In this document: positions 1-9,061 of the stretch, one piece after another
Layout of the letters: each line of letters opens with the position of its first letter
How positions within the stretch are numbered: the stretch's first letter is position 1
Source: Variovorax paradoxus
GTDB lineage: Bacteria > Pseudomonadota > Gammaproteobacteria > Burkholderiales > Burkholderiaceae_C
Length of the DNA stretch: 64,000 bases
Assembly (NCBI RefSeq): GCF_029919115.1
Contig: NZ_CP123990.1
Span: forward strand, 5,172,501 to 5,236,500
Reading direction: 5' to 3'
The notes under the pieces: model-generated
The model's database searches: none
Told to the model about the DNA's origin: nothing
The model's input: only the letters and a program-made list of their open reading frames with translations
Program-made: the position numbers and the translations under genes

Positions 1-2702
1 ATCTGCAAATGCAAGGCAGCGGTACGCGCGAACAGGGCGTGGTGCTGGTTGCTGCAGCCGACGAGCTGCGCCGCCTGCTGCACCAGTTTGCCGTCGGCTT
101 CCTGCGCGAACCATCCGAAGGAACGCTGCAGGCGCTGCGCGACATTGCCGCCGCACCCATGCCGGCCGAGGCAGCTGCCCGCGCCGACGTGCGGCCGCTG
201 CAGCACATGGTGGCGACCGACAGCGTTGCCGACGTGTCGCTGGACGACTCCGAAGATGCCATCGACGTGGCCGATGCGGTCGACGTCGACCTGTTCCCGA
301 TCTTCGAGGAAGAAGCCGCGGAACTGCTGCCCCAGCTCGGCCAGGCGCTGCGCCAGTGGGCTCACCACCCCGACGACAACGCGCCTCGCGCATCGGTGCT
401 GCGCACGCTGCACACGCTCAAGGGCAGCGCCCGGCTGGCCGGCGCCATGCGCCTTGGCGAGCGGGCGCACCGCATGGAGTCGGAGATCGAAGTCCTGGGT
501 ACCCAGGGCGGTGCCGACCGGGCGGAAATCGAAAAGCTGCTCACGCGTCTCGACGCACTGCAGTCCACCTTCGACGCACTGCGCGCGGCGGACGATGCCA
601 CCCAGGCCGAAGTGGCCCAGCTCGTGGTGGCGGCAACTGCTGCCCAGCCGGGCGTTCAGCTGGTGCAGGTTGCCGCCGAAGCTGGCGTGCCCGCCAACGA
701 CGAGATTGCTGCTGGCGGCGACCAGAACGCCGATGCCGTGGAAACGGCCGCCGTGCCGTCGCTCCTGCCGCGTCCCGCTCCGGCGCTGCTCGCTCCTTTG
801 CGCACTGCGTCCACCCAGGCCGTTCGCATTCGCACCCAGCTGCTCGACCGCCTGGTGGCGCAGACCGGCGAGGTCATCATCACGCGTTCGCGTCTCGAAG
901 CCGAACTCGGCCAGTTGCGCGGTTCGCTCTCCGACCTGACGGGCAACCTCGACCGCCTGCGCCAGCAGCTGCGCGACATCGAAGTGCAGGCCGAAAGCCA
1001 GATGCAGTCCCGCCTGGCGCAAGCCAAGGACTCGCAGCAAAGCTTCGACCCGCTCGAGTTCGACCGCTTCACACGCGTGCAGGAACTCACGCGCATGATG
1101 GCCGAGTCGGTGAACGACGTGGCCACCGTGCAGCGCACGCTGCAAAAGACGGTGCAGGCAACAGAAGACGACCTGAGCGTCCAGGCACGCCAGACGCGTG
1201 AACTGCAGCGCGGCCTGCTGCGCACGCGCATGGTGGAGTTCGAAGGCATTTCGGACCGCCTCTACCGCGTGGTGCGCCAGGCATCGAAAGACACCGGCAA
1301 GCAGGTGCGGCTGGACATCGTCGGCGGCTCCATCGAAATGGACCGCGGCGTGCTCGACCGCATGACGCCCGCCTTCGAGCACCTGCTGCGCAATTGCGTG
1401 GCGCACGGCATCGAAGACCCGGCCGCGCGCGAAAAGGCCGGCAAGGACGCCAACGGCCTGATCGTGATCGACCTGCACCACGAGGGCAACGACGTCTCGG
1501 TGAGCTTCCGCGACGACGGCGCCGGCCTGGACCACAAGCGCATTGCCGAACGTGCCCGCACGCTGGGCCTGCTCGAGCCGGGCCAGGAACTGTCGCCCGA
1601 AGAAGCCACCGAGCTGATCTTCAAGCCCGGCTTTTCCACGGCGGGGCAGGTGTCCGAACTGGCTGGCCGCGGCATCGGCATGGACGTGGTGCGCGCGCAG
1701 ATCGCCGCGCTCGGCGGCCGTATCGAAACGCACAGCACCGCCGGACACGGCACCACCTTCAAGCTGGTGCTGCCGCTCACCACCGCGGTGACGCACGTGG
1801 TGATGCTGCGCGCCGGCGAGGTGTCGATCGGCGTGCCGTCCAACCTGGTGGAACTGGTCCAGCGCGTGAGCAGCACCGAGCTCGAAGCCGCCTACCTGCA
1901 CAACAGCCATCCGTTCGGCAGCGAACAGGTGCCGTTCTACTGGGCCGGCGCGTTGCTGCAGGCCTCGGCGCGCAGCGACCATCCCGCCGGCAAGAACAAC
2001 ACCGTCGTGATCGTGCGAAGCGCGGCACAGCGCGTGGGCCTGCACGTGGACGAAGTGCTGGGCAACCAGGAAGTCGTGGTCAAGAACCTCGGGCCGCAAC
2101 TCGCGCGCCTGCCGGGTCTGGCCGGCATCTCGGTGCTGGCTTCCGGCGCGGTGGCGCTCATCTACAACCCGGTGGCGCTGGCCGCGGTGCACGGCGAACA
2201 GGCGCGCATGCGCCAGGCCGCCGCGCTGGCCGTGTCCGCGCAGGCCGGATCGGCAGAGGCCGACCACGGCGCGCCGCAGGAGCCGCTGCCGATGCTGGCT
2301 CCGCCGGTGCCGCAGGTTCCGCTGGTGCTGGTGGTCGACGACTCGATTACCGTGCGCCGCGTGACGCAGCGCCTGCTGCAGCGCGAAGGCTACCGCGTGT
2401 CGCTCGCGGCCGACGGCCTGCAAGCGCTCGAGCGGCTCCAGCAGGAGCGGCCGGCGGTGGTGCTGTCCGACATCGAGATGCCGCGCATGGACGGCTTCGA
2501 CCTGGCCCGCAACATCCGTGCGGACGAGTCGATGGCTGGCCTGCCGATCATCATGATCACCTCGCGCATCGCCGAGAAACACCGCGACTACGCCCGCACG
2601 CTGGGCGTGAACCACTACCTGGGCAAGCCTTACTCGGAAGACGAACTGCTGCGCCTGGTGCGTGCGTACACGAGCGAACCGGCATTGGCCGCAGCGGCCT
2701 GA
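1..2702 (+). CDS. ChpA/PilL-type hybrid chemotaxis histidine kinase, 3' part
   Basis: The frame is open to the left edge, so the first ATG (position 9) is probably internal and the protein is cut at its N-terminus. Visible domains, counted from that ATG: an Hpt domain with the phosphorylatable His near residue 135 (HTLKGSARLAG); a dimerisation/coiled region; a GHKL ATPase with N-box HLLRNCVAHG near 457, DDGAG near 501 and GRGIGMD near 553; a CheW-like domain at about 590-740; and a C-terminal receiver with LSDIEMPRMDG near 820. The order Hpt-ATPase-CheW-receiver is that of ChpA/PilL, the kinase controlling type IV pilus twitching and surface sensing. The pilGHIJ-type partners would lie upstream, outside the window. 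Family assignment is firm; the pilus role is inferred. Confidence 0.9.
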   Translation, partial: LQMQGSGTREQGVVLVAAADELRRLLHQFAVGFLREPSEGTLQALRDIAAAPMPAEAAARADVRPLQHMVATDSVADVSLDDSEDAIDVADAVDVDLFPIFEEEAAELLPQLGQALRQWAHHPDDNAPRASVLRTLHTLKGSARLAGAMRLGERAHRMESEIEVLGTQGGADRAEIEKLLTRLDALQSTFDALRAADDATQAEVAQLVVAATAAQPGVQLVQVAAEAGVPANDEIAAGGDQNADAVETAAVPSLLPRPAPALLAPLRTASTQAVRIRTQLLDRLVAQTGEVIITRSRLEAELGQLRGSLSDLTGNLDRLRQQLRDIEVQAESQMQSRLAQAKDSQQSFDPLEFDRFTRVQELTRMMAESVNDVATVQRTLQKTVQATEDDLSVQARQTRELQRGLLRTRMVEFEGISDRLYRVVRQASKDTGKQVRLDIVGGSIEMDRGVLDRMTPAFEHLLRNCVAHGIEDPAAREKAGKDANGLIVIDLHHEGNDVSVSFRDDGAGLDHKRIAERARTLGLLEPGQELSPEEATELIFKPGFSTAGQVSELAGRGIGMDVVRAQIAALGGRIETHSTAGHGTTFKLVLPLTTAVTHVVMLRAGEVSIGVPSNLVELVQRVSSTELEAAYLHNSHPFGSEQVPFYWAGALLQASARSDHPAGKNNTVVIVRSAAQRVGLHVDEVLGNQEVVVKNLGPQLARLPGLAGISVLASGAVALIYNPVALAAVHGEQARMRQAAALAVSAQAGSAEADHGAPQEPLPMLAPPVPQVPLVLVVDDSITVRRVTQRLLQREGYRVSLAADGLQALERLQQERPAVVLSDIEMPRMDGFDLARNIRADESMAGLPIIMITSRIAEKHRDYARTLGVNHYLGKPYSEDELLRLVRAYTSEPALAAAA

Positions 2703-2725
2703 CGCGCTCTCCAGCGCTCGACCAG

Positions 2726-2755
2726 TAAAGGGGCCCGCCGGGCCCCTTTATTTTT
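2726..2755 (+). terminator. Rho-independent terminator shared by two converging genes
   Basis: A GC-rich hairpin (TAAAGGGGCCC, 3-base loop, GGGCCCCTTTA) is followed by a run of T. It lies 24 bases after the kinase stop codon. Its right arm contains the stop codon of the leftward photolyase gene, so the two converging genes share it. Confidence 0.85.
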
Positions 2756-4247
2756 GCAGCGCCTTCGCCCGCGCCACGCCGTAGCGCTGCAGTGTTTTCT
2801 CACGTGCCTCGGCGTGGTCGACCACCGGCTTTGGGTAGGTCTCGCCAAGCTTGATGCCTGCCGCTTCCAGCTCCACCGGCGAGGCTGTCCAGGGCGAATG
2901 GATCGCGGCATTCGAAAGGCCCGCCAGTTGCGGCAGGTAGCGGCGGATGAACTTGCCTTCGGGGTCGAAACGCTCGCTCTGCGTCACGGGGTTGAAGATG
3001 CGGAAGTACGGCTGCGCGTCGCAGCCGCTGGAGCTTGCCCATTGCCAGCCCCCGTTGTTCGAGGCCAGCTCGAAGTCGTTCAGGTGCAACGCAAAGTAGC
3101 GCTCGCCGCGCCGCCAGTCCAGCCCCAGGTCCTTGCACAGAAAACTCGCCGTCACCATGCGCAGACGGTTGTGCATGTAGCCGCTCTGGTTGATCTGCAA
3201 CATCGCCGCGTCTATCAGCGGGTAGCCCGTGCGGCCCTGGCACCAGGCATCGAACAGCTGGTCGGCATGCTTGCCGTGGTGCCACTGGATCTTGTCGTAC
3301 TCGGGGCGGAAGCTCTTCGATTCGCCGCCCGAATGCACGTGCGGAAAATGCGCGAGGATCTGGAAGTAGAACTCCCGCCAGATCAGCTCGCTGAGCCAGG
3401 TGGCCGCTCCCGTGTCGCCCTGCAGCGAAAGCTGGTGCGCCACCCCCGCCACCTGCCGGATCGACACGGTGCCGAAGCGCAAGTGCACACCCAGGTAGCT
3501 GGGGCCCCGCACTGCCGGAAAATTGCGCGCCGCGTCGTAGCGGTCGATGCGCTGAAAAAAGTCTTCGAACAGCGCCGCCGCCCCTTGGGTGCCCGTGGGA
3601 ATCTCGAGCTCTGAAAGATTGGTTTGCTGAAAGCCGATTTCCTCGAGCGTGGGCACCGGCGCGCGCCAGGTCTCGGGCGGGGCGGCCAGCGCGTCGGCAT
3701 AGGCCCGAACCGGATACGACTTGAGAAAGAACGAATCCACCTTGGCCAGCCAGGCCCGCTTGTAGGGCGTGAATACCGTGTAGGGCTGGCCGGTCTTGGT
3801 CATCACCTCGTCGCGGTCGAAGACGGTCGAATCCTTGTAGGTGTGAAAAGCCACGCCCGCATTGGCCAAGGCTCCGAGCACCTGGGCATCGCGCGCCAGC
3901 GCGTCGGGCTCGTCGTCCCGGTTGGCGAACACGGCCTGCACGTCCAGCGCGTGCGCCAGCGCCGGAAGCTCGTCGACCGCGGCGGCATGGCGCACGATCA
4001 GCCCGCCGCTCAGGTCGCGCAGCTCGGCATCGAGCTCCACCAGCGACTCCCGGATGAACTCCACACGCCGGTCGGCCCGGGGCAGGGGGTCCAGAATGGC
4101 CCGGTCGAACACGAAAACGCACACCACCTGGCGGCAGGCCCGCAGGGCGTGGTAGAGCGCCGCGTTGTCGTCCACGCGCAGGTCGCGGCGAAACCACATG
4201 AGCCCTTTGGGATAGGTCTTGTCGACGGCCAGTAAAATCGGCGGCAT
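2748..4247 (-). CDS. phrB: Deoxyribodipyrimidine photolyase
   Basis: This 499-residue protein is a class I CPD photolyase/cryptochrome family member. It uses FAD and an antenna cofactor to split UV-induced pyrimidine dimers with light. Family hallmarks are visible: GLMWFRRDLRVDDNAAL at the N-terminus (Rossmann antenna domain), and in the FAD-binding helical domain WREFYFQIL, GYPLIDAAMLQINQSGYMHNRLRM, and the C-terminal block with FNPVTQSERFDPEGKFIRRYLP. The open frame extends upstream to 4994, but that part is antisense to yqgE. I chose the ATG at 4247 (GGAAG lies just upstream on this strand). An ATG at 4199 would give 483 residues, closer to the E. coli length of 472. The 4247 start codon abuts the divergent yqgE ATG with no bases between them. 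Confidence 0.93.
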   Translation of the reverse strand: MPPILLAVDKTYPKGLMWFRRDLRVDDNAALYHALRACRQVVCVFVFDRAILDPLPRADRRVEFIRESLVELDAELRDLSGGLIVRHAAAVDELPALAHALDVQAVFANRDDEPDALARDAQVLGALANAGVAFHTYKDSTVFDRDEVMTKTGQPYTVFTPYKRAWLAKVDSFFLKSYPVRAYADALAAPPETWRAPVPTLEEIGFQQTNLSELEIPTGTQGAAALFEDFFQRIDRYDAARNFPAVRGPSYLGVHLRFGTVSIRQVAGVAHQLSLQGDTGAATWLSELIWREFYFQILAHFPHVHSGGESKSFRPEYDKIQWHHGKHADQLFDAWCQGRTGYPLIDAAMLQINQSGYMHNRLRMVTASFLCKDLGLDWRRGERYFALHLNDFELASNNGGWQWASSSGCDAQPYFRIFNPVTQSERFDPEGKFIRRYLPQLAGLSNAAIHSPWTASPVELEAAGIKLGETYPKPVVDHAEAREKTLQRYGVARAKALQK

Positions 4248-4847
4248 ATGGCTTCCGATTCTGCCCCGATGAACCTCACGCATCACTTTTTGATAGCGAT
4301 GCCGGGGATGGAAGATAAAACTTTCAACCGCAGCGTCGTCTACCTCTGCGAACACAGCGAGCGCGGTGCGCTCGGCCTTGTGATCAACAAGCCCAGCGAC
4401 ATCAACCTCAAGGTGCTGTTCGAGAAGATCGAGCTGCACCTGGCGCGCCCCGAACTCGGCGACGCCCCGGTTTTCCAGGGCGGCCCGGTGCAAACCGAGC
4501 GCGGCTTCGTGCTGCACGAGCCGGTTTTCTCCCATGCCGAAAAGCCTGAAGAATCGGTCTACGCCTCGACCATGACCATTCCGGGCGGCCTTGAAATGAC
4601 CACCTCCAAGGACGTGCTGGAGGCCCTGGCCACGGGCGCGGGGCCGCGCAAGGTGCTGGTTTCGCTCGGCTACTCGGCCTGGGGCGAGGGCCAGCTCGAA
4701 TCGGAACTGGCTGAAAACAGCTGGCTCACCGTGAGCGCCGATCCGGCCGTGATCTTCGACACCCCCATCGAGCAGCGCTACGACAAGGCGCTGATGCTGC
4801 TGGGCCTGGAAGCCTGGAAACTGTCGCCGGAAGCGGGACACGCGTGA
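4248..4847 (+). CDS. yqgE: YqgE/AlgH family protein (DUF179)
   Basis: The 199-residue product matches the UPF0301/DUF179 family: NLTHHFLIAMPGMEDKTFNRSVVYLCEHSERGALGLVINKP at the start and FQGGPVQTERGFVLHE centrally. Its molecular function is not established; in Pseudomonas the AlgH name comes from an alginate-regulation phenotype. It is the first gene of a tight run with ruvX and pyrR, an order common in proteobacteria. The stop overlaps the ruvX start (TGATG). E. coli YqgE starts at the equivalent of the second Met here (ATG 4269, MNLTHHFL), so the true start may be there. Neither start has a strong ribosome-binding site. Confidence 0.93.
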   Translation: MASDSAPMNLTHHFLIAMPGMEDKTFNRSVVYLCEHSERGALGLVINKPSDINLKVLFEKIELHLARPELGDAPVFQGGPVQTERGFVLHEPVFSHAEKPEESVYASTMTIPGGLEMTTSKDVLEALATGAGPRKVLVSLGYSAWGEGQLESELAENSWLTVSADPAVIFDTPIEQRYDKALMLLGLEAWKLSPEAGHA

Positions 4848-5296
4848 TGGCCGCTGCCATGCCAGACGCTCCCGTTCCCTCCGTTTCTCCTGTTCCCGTT
4901 GCCGTTCCTTCCCATTTTCAGAGCTTCCTGGCCTTCGACTTCGGCCTGAAGCGAACCGGCGTCGCAAGCGGCAACCGCCTGCTCGGCGCCGCAACCCCGC
5001 AGGCCACCATCAAGGCCGAGGGCGATGCCCGCTTTGCCCAAGTCGAGGCGCGCATCAAGGAATGGCAGCCCGACGCGTTGATTGTGGGTGTGCCGTATCA
5101 CCCCGACGGCGCCCCCCACGAGAACACCCGCCGGGCGCAGAAGTTTGCGCGCCAGCTGCGCGGCCGTTTCAATCTCCAGGTGTTCGAGGTCGACGAGCGC
5201 TACAGCACCACCGAGGCACTCGCTTCGGGCGCCCGCGATGCCGACGCGGCCTCCGCCTGCATCATCCTGGAACAATTTTTGAGGAGCCTCCCTTGA
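4847..5296 (+). CDS. ruvX: Putative pre-16S rRNA nuclease RuvX/YqgF
   Basis: This is a 149-residue RNase H-fold protein of the YqgF family, thought to trim the 5' end of 16S rRNA. Visible motifs are [16 protein letters not shown], containing the first catalytic Asp, a central [16 protein letters not shown], and a C-terminal [10 protein letters not shown] followed by [15 protein letters not shown], containing the last acidic residues. A Pro/Val-rich leader of about 20 residues precedes the fold. The start overlaps the yqgE stop; a GTG at 4844 is an alternative. The gene runs directly into pyrR, whose TTG start lies inside its last codons, suggesting translational coupling. Confidence 0.92.
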   Translation: MAAAMPDAPVPSVSPVPVAVPSHFQSFLAFDFGLKRTGVASGNRLLGAATPQATIKAEGDARFAQVEARIKEWQPDALIVGVPYHPDGAPHENTRRAQKFARQLRGRFNLQVFEVDERYSTTEALASGARDADAASACIILEQFLRSLP

Positions 5297-5790
5297 GTTC
5301 AATACCCGACGCCGAAGCGCTGTACAAGGAGTTGCTGAACGGCGTGAAAGCGCTGATGCGCACAGAAACGAAGCTGGTGGGCATTACCTCCGGCGGCGCC
5401 TGGCTCGTGGAGCGGCTGCAAAAAGACCTGGGCCTTGCCGGCGCGCCCGGCGTCATTTCGTCGGCCATGCACCGCGACGACTTCGCGCGCCGGGGCTTGT
5501 CAGCCAGCGCGCAGACCGCGCTCCCCTTCGACGTGAACGGCGCCGACGTGCTGCTGCTGGACGACGTGCTCTACACCGGCCGCACCATTCGCGCGGTGCT
5601 CAACGAGCTGTTCGACTTCGGCCGCCCGGCCTGCGTGCGGCTGGCGGTGCTGGTCGACCGCGGCGGGCGCGAACTGCCGGTGGCGGCCGATTTTGCCGCC
5701 GCGAAACTCACGCTGCCCGATACGCAGTTGCTCGCACTGGCCCGCGCGGACGACGGCGCCTTCAGCCTCAAGGTCGAGGAGAACAGCTGA
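5293..5790 (+). CDS. pyrR: PyrR bifunctional pyrimidine regulator / uracil phosphoribosyltransferase
   Basis: This 165-residue type I phosphoribosyltransferase carries the PRPP-binding signature [16 protein letters not shown]. PyrR makes UMP from uracil and PRPP, and in some bacteria also controls pyr mRNA. The start is taken as TTG 5293 (protein begins [15 protein letters not shown]) because GAGGAG stands 6 bases upstream and the codon overlaps the ruvX end. A longer in-frame reading from 5062 would be antisense-like over ruvX and has no support. It overlaps pyrB by one base (TGATG). No RNA attenuator was recognised upstream, so a regulatory role here is not shown. Confidence 0.93.
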   Translation: MSSIPDAEALYKELLNGVKALMRTETKLVGITSGGAWLVERLQKDLGLAGAPGVISSAMHRDDFARRGLSASAQTALPFDVNGADVLLLDDVLYTGRTIRAVLNELFDFGRPACVRLAVLVDRGGRELPVAADFAAAKLTLPDTQLLALARADDGAFSLKVEENS

Positions 5791-6752
5791 TGCTCTACAA
5801 GCGAAATCCGCAGCTCAACAAGAACGGCGAACTGATTCACCTGCTGTCGATCGAGGGCCTGCCCAAGGACATCGTGACGCACATCCTCGACACCGCCGCC
5901 AACTTCACGAGCGTGAGCGACCGCGAGGTGAAGAAGGTGCCGCTCCTGCGCGGCAAGAGCGTGTTCAACCTGTTCTTCGAGAACAGCACGCGCACCCGCA
6001 CCACCTTCGAGATTGCGGCCAAGCGCCTGTCGGCCGACGTCATCAACCTCGACATTGCGCGCTCGTCGGCCACCAAGGGCGAGTCGCTGCTCGACACCAT
6101 CGCCAACCTGAGCGCCATGGCCGCCGACCTGTTCGTGGTGCGCCACAGCGAGTCGGGCGCGCCCTACCTCATCGCGCAGCATGTGGCACCGCATGTGCAC
6201 GTGGTGAACGCCGGCGACGGCCGCCACGCGCACCCCACGCAGGGGCTGCTCGACATGTACACGATCCGCCACTACAAGAAAGACTTCTCGAACCTCACGG
6301 TCGCCATCGTCGGCGACGTGCTGCATTCGCGCGTGGCGCGCTCCGACATCCATGCGCTCACCACGCTGGGCTGCGCCGAAGTGCGCGTGGTCGGCCCCAA
6401 GACGCTGGTGCCCGGCGACATGGCCGGCATGGGTGTGCGCGTGTGCCACACGCTCGAAGAGGGCATCAAGGACTGCGACGTCATCATCATGCTGCGCCTG
6501 CAGAACGAGCGCATGAGCGGCGCGCTGCTGCCCTCGTCGCAGGAGTTCTTCAAGACCTACGGCCTCACGCCCGAGAAGCTGCAGCTGGCCAAGCCGGATG
6601 CCATCGTGATGCACCCGGGGCCCATCAACCGCGGAGTCGAAATCGACTCCGCCGTGGTCGACGGCAAGCAGAGCGTGATCCTTCCGCAGGTCACTTTTGG
6701 AATCGCCGTGCGTATGGCGGTCATGAGCATCGTGGCGGGTAACGAAGCATGA
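5790..6752 (+). CDS. pyrB: Aspartate carbamoyltransferase catalytic chain
   Basis: The 320-residue protein catalyses carbamoyl phosphate plus aspartate to carbamoyl-aspartate, the committed step of pyrimidine synthesis. The carbamoyl-phosphate loop is [13 protein letters not shown]. Further motifs include [12 protein letters not shown], the [12 protein letters not shown] loop and [12 protein letters not shown]. It overlaps pyrR upstream and the dihydroorotase-like gene downstream (ATGA), and there is no pyrI. This pyrB-pyrC' pairing is the arrangement of class A ATCases such as that of Pseudomonas, where the adjacent inactive dihydroorotase is a structural subunit. Confidence 0.96.
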   Translation: MLYKRNPQLNKNGELIHLLSIEGLPKDIVTHILDTAANFTSVSDREVKKVPLLRGKSVFNLFFENSTRTRTTFEIAAKRLSADVINLDIARSSATKGESLLDTIANLSAMAADLFVVRHSESGAPYLIAQHVAPHVHVVNAGDGRHAHPTQGLLDMYTIRHYKKDFSNLTVAIVGDVLHSRVARSDIHALTTLGCAEVRVVGPKTLVPGDMAGMGVRVCHTLEEGIKDCDVIIMLRLQNERMSGALLPSSQEFFKTYGLTPEKLQLAKPDAIVMHPGPINRGVEIDSAVVDGKQSVILPQVTFGIAVRMAVMSIVAGNEA

Positions 6753-8032
6753 ACACACTGATCATCAACGGCCGCGTGGTTGATCCCGCTTCGGGCACCG
6801 ACAAGAAGGCCGACATCGCCATCGCCGATGGCAAGATCGCCAGCATCGGCAGCGCGCCGGCCAGCTTCAAGGCCGAGCGCACCATCGATGCCGCGGGCTG
6901 CATCGTCGCCCCCGGCCTCGTCGACCTGGCCGCGCGCCTGCGCGAGCCCGGCTACGAGCACGAGGGCATGCTCGAAAGCGAAATGGCCGCCGCCATTGCG
7001 GGCGGTGTAACCAGCCTCGTGTGCCCGCCAGACACCGACCCCGTGCTCGACGAGCCCGGCCTGGTCGAAATGCTCAAGTTCCGCGCAGAGAAGCTGCAGG
7101 GTGCACGCCTGTTTCCGCTGGGTGCGCTGACGCGCAGCCTGGCCGGCGGCGTGCTCACTGAAATGGCCGAGCTCACCGAAGCCGGATGCATCGGCTTCAG
7201 CCAGGCCGACGTGCCGCTGGCAGACACCCAGGTGCTGCAGCGCGCGTTGCTCTACGCAAGCACCTTCGGCTACACCGTGTGGCTGCGCCCGCAGGACCGC
7301 GATCTGGGCAAGGGCGTGGCCGCCAGCGGCCCGCTTGCCACGCGGCTCGGCCTGTCCGGTGTGCCCGTGTCGGCCGAATCCATCGCCATCTTCACCATCA
7401 TCGAGCTCATGAAGAGCACCGGTGCGCGTGTGCACCTGTGCCGCATCTCCAGCGCCCGAGGCGTGGCTCTGGTGCGCGAAGCCAAGGCCCAGGGGCTGCC
7501 GCTCACCTGCGACGTGAGCATCAATTCGCTGCACCTGGCCGACACGGACATCGGCTTTTTTGACAGCCGCGCGCGCCTGAACCCGCCGCTTCGCCAGCAG
7601 GGCGACCGCGACGCGCTTTCGGCCGCGCTGGCCGATGGCACCATCGACGCGCTGGTGTCCGACCACACGCCGGTCGAGGCCGACGCCAAGACGCTGCCTT
7701 TTGCCGAAGCCGAACCCGGCGCGACGGGGCTCGAGCTGCTGCTGCCGCTGGCGTTGCGATGGGGCGAGCGCAGCGGCGCCGGCATTGCCCGCGCGCTGGA
7801 GGTCGTTACCTCTGCCCCTGCGCGGCTGCTGGCCGCCGCCGATGCGGGCACCGGCATCGGCCGCCTGTCCGAGGGCGGCGTGGCCGACCTCTGCGTGTTC
7901 GATCCGGCGCTCGAGTGGCAAGTGCAGCCCGACGCGCTCAAGAGCCAGGGCAAGCACACGCCGTTCGCTGGCTATCCGCTCCAGGGGCGTGCGCGCCACA
8001 CCCTGGTCGCGGGCCGCGTGGTTCATGGCTGA
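6749..8032 (+). CDS. pyrX: Dihydroorotase-like protein PyrC' (PyrX), probably non-catalytic
   Basis: This 427-residue protein has the amidohydrolase fold of dihydroorotase, with an N-terminal beta domain, PGLVDL and VNPPLR-like RLNPPLR motifs, and a [11 protein letters not shown] segment. The metal-binding HxH expected after PGLVDL is replaced: the sequence reads [14 protein letters not shown]. The downstream His residues of TPHHLLL-type motifs are also missing ([12 protein letters not shown]). Loss of these ligands marks the non-catalytic PyrC' subunit that, in Pseudomonas, holds the ATCase dodecamer together. Its overlap with pyrB supports that role. The active dihydroorotase would then be encoded elsewhere. 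Confidence 0.9.
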   Translation: MNTLIINGRVVDPASGTDKKADIAIADGKIASIGSAPASFKAERTIDAAGCIVAPGLVDLAARLREPGYEHEGMLESEMAAAIAGGVTSLVCPPDTDPVLDEPGLVEMLKFRAEKLQGARLFPLGALTRSLAGGVLTEMAELTEAGCIGFSQADVPLADTQVLQRALLYASTFGYTVWLRPQDRDLGKGVAASGPLATRLGLSGVPVSAESIAIFTIIELMKSTGARVHLCRISSARGVALVREAKAQGLPLTCDVSINSLHLADTDIGFFDSRARLNPPLRQQGDRDALSAALADGTIDALVSDHTPVEADAKTLPFAEAEPGATGLELLLPLALRWGERSGAGIARALEVVTSAPARLLAAADAGTGIGRLSEGGVADLCVFDPALEWQVQPDALKSQGKHTPFAGYPLQGRARHTLVAGRVVHG

Positions 8033-8804
8033 TGAGAAGAAGAGGGCGCACGTCTCGATGATCCGTTCGCTGAAGGCCTGCTGGCGCCTGCTGCATGCGG
8101 TGGGGCACGCACTCGGCGGATGGTGGACGATCCGCTTCGCCTTTCCGGGGCTTTCGGAGGAAGAGCGCCACCTGCGGGTGCAGCAATGGTCGCGGCGCCT
8201 GCTCGAGATCATGGGCGTCACGCTCAAGGTGCAGGGCACGCCGCCCGCAAAGGGGCCGGTGCTGGTCATTTGCAACCATCTCTCGTGGCTGGATATTTCC
8301 ACCATCCACGCAGCGTGCCACGTGCGTTTTGTCTCGAAGGCGGGCGTGAAGCGCTGGCCGGTGATCGGCACGCTTTCCACCGGCGCGGGGTCGCTCTATA
8401 TCGAGCGCGAACGCCGCCGCGATGCAATGCGCGTGGTGCATCACATGACCGAGGCTTTGCAAGGCGGGGACCGCATCGGCGTGTTTCCCGAAGGCACGAC
8501 AAGCGACGGGCAAGGGTTGCTGCCCTTTCATGCCAACCTGCTGCAGGCCGCCATCTCGTCGGGCGCCCCGGTGCTGCCCGCCGCCCTGCGCTTTGCCGAC
8601 GCGGCCACTGGAGAGACCAGCCAGGCGCCGCGCTACATCGACGACGACAACCTGCTGACCTCGCTCTGGAACACGCTGCGCGCACCGCCCCTGTTGGCCA
8701 TCGTGCGCTTCGGCGAGCCGCAGCCTTCGCAGGGCCGCGAGCGCCGCGCCTGGGCTCAGTCGCTGCATGAAGACGTGCAGCAATTGCGCCGCGAAACACA
8801 CTGA
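8025..8804 (+). CDS. 1-acyl-sn-glycerol-3-phosphate acyltransferase (PlsC family)
   Basis: The 259-residue protein belongs to the PlsC/LPLAT family, which acylates lysophosphatidic acid or related acceptors in membrane lipid synthesis. The catalytic HX4D motif is visible as NHLSWLD, and the substrate-binding motif as FPEGTTSDGQGLLPFHANLL. A hydrophobic N-terminal stretch probably anchors it to the inner membrane. The start ATG at 8025 lies inside the end of the dihydroorotase-like gene, so it is likely translationally coupled; ATG 8058 is an alternative. Being last in the pyrimidine run, it may be co-transcribed without a metabolic link. Confidence 0.88.
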   Translation: MADEKKRAHVSMIRSLKACWRLLHAVGHALGGWWTIRFAFPGLSEEERHLRVQQWSRRLLEIMGVTLKVQGTPPAKGPVLVICNHLSWLDISTIHAACHVRFVSKAGVKRWPVIGTLSTGAGSLYIERERRRDAMRVVHHMTEALQGGDRIGVFPEGTTSDGQGLLPFHANLLQAAISSGAPVLPAALRFADAATGETSQAPRYIDDDNLLTSLWNTLRAPPLLAIVRFGEPQPSQGRERRAWAQSLHEDVQQLRRETH

Positions 8805-8820
8805 ATGAAACACGCCACCT

Positions 8821-8847
8821 AAAAAAAGCGCTCCCGAGGGAGCGCTT
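8821..8847 (-). terminator. Rho-independent terminator, oriented leftward
   Basis: A 10-bp-arm hairpin (AAGCGCTCCC / GGGAGCGCTT) has its T-run on the minus strand (seven A on the plus strand before it). It fits the end of the leftward GGDEF/EAL transcript, about 200 bases after that gene's stop. It may also act on the acyltransferase gene. Confidence 0.75.
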
Positions 8848-9029
8848 AACGACGCACGAATGCGCCGTGAGGAGGAACCGCAATGTGAAGCCGCACAAGG
8901 GAGGAGCCCCTTGCGAGCTTGACTGCAGGTTGAACGCTTCGGCGGCCGCGGCTTGCGGGAGAAGTCAGTTCATGCGCGTGGGCGAGTGCCTACATACGTA
9001 GGCCGGGCAGTCTGGGGCCGTTGCGGAGC

Positions 9030-9061
9030 GGGCGGGCAGCCGGCTTTCAGTCGGCCCGCCC
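9030..9061. repeat. Inverted repeat at the 3' end of the GGDEF/EAL gene
   Basis: GGGCGGGC (9030-9037) and GCCCGCCC (9054-9061) form a perfect 8-bp stem spanning the stop codon of the leftward gene. There is no T-run, so it is more likely an mRNA-stabilising stem than a terminator. Confidence 0.4.

Noticed and set aside
9001..9046. A small gene after the acyltransferase terminator
   Set aside because: Open frames are short, Arg/Pro-rich and without ribosome-binding sites.
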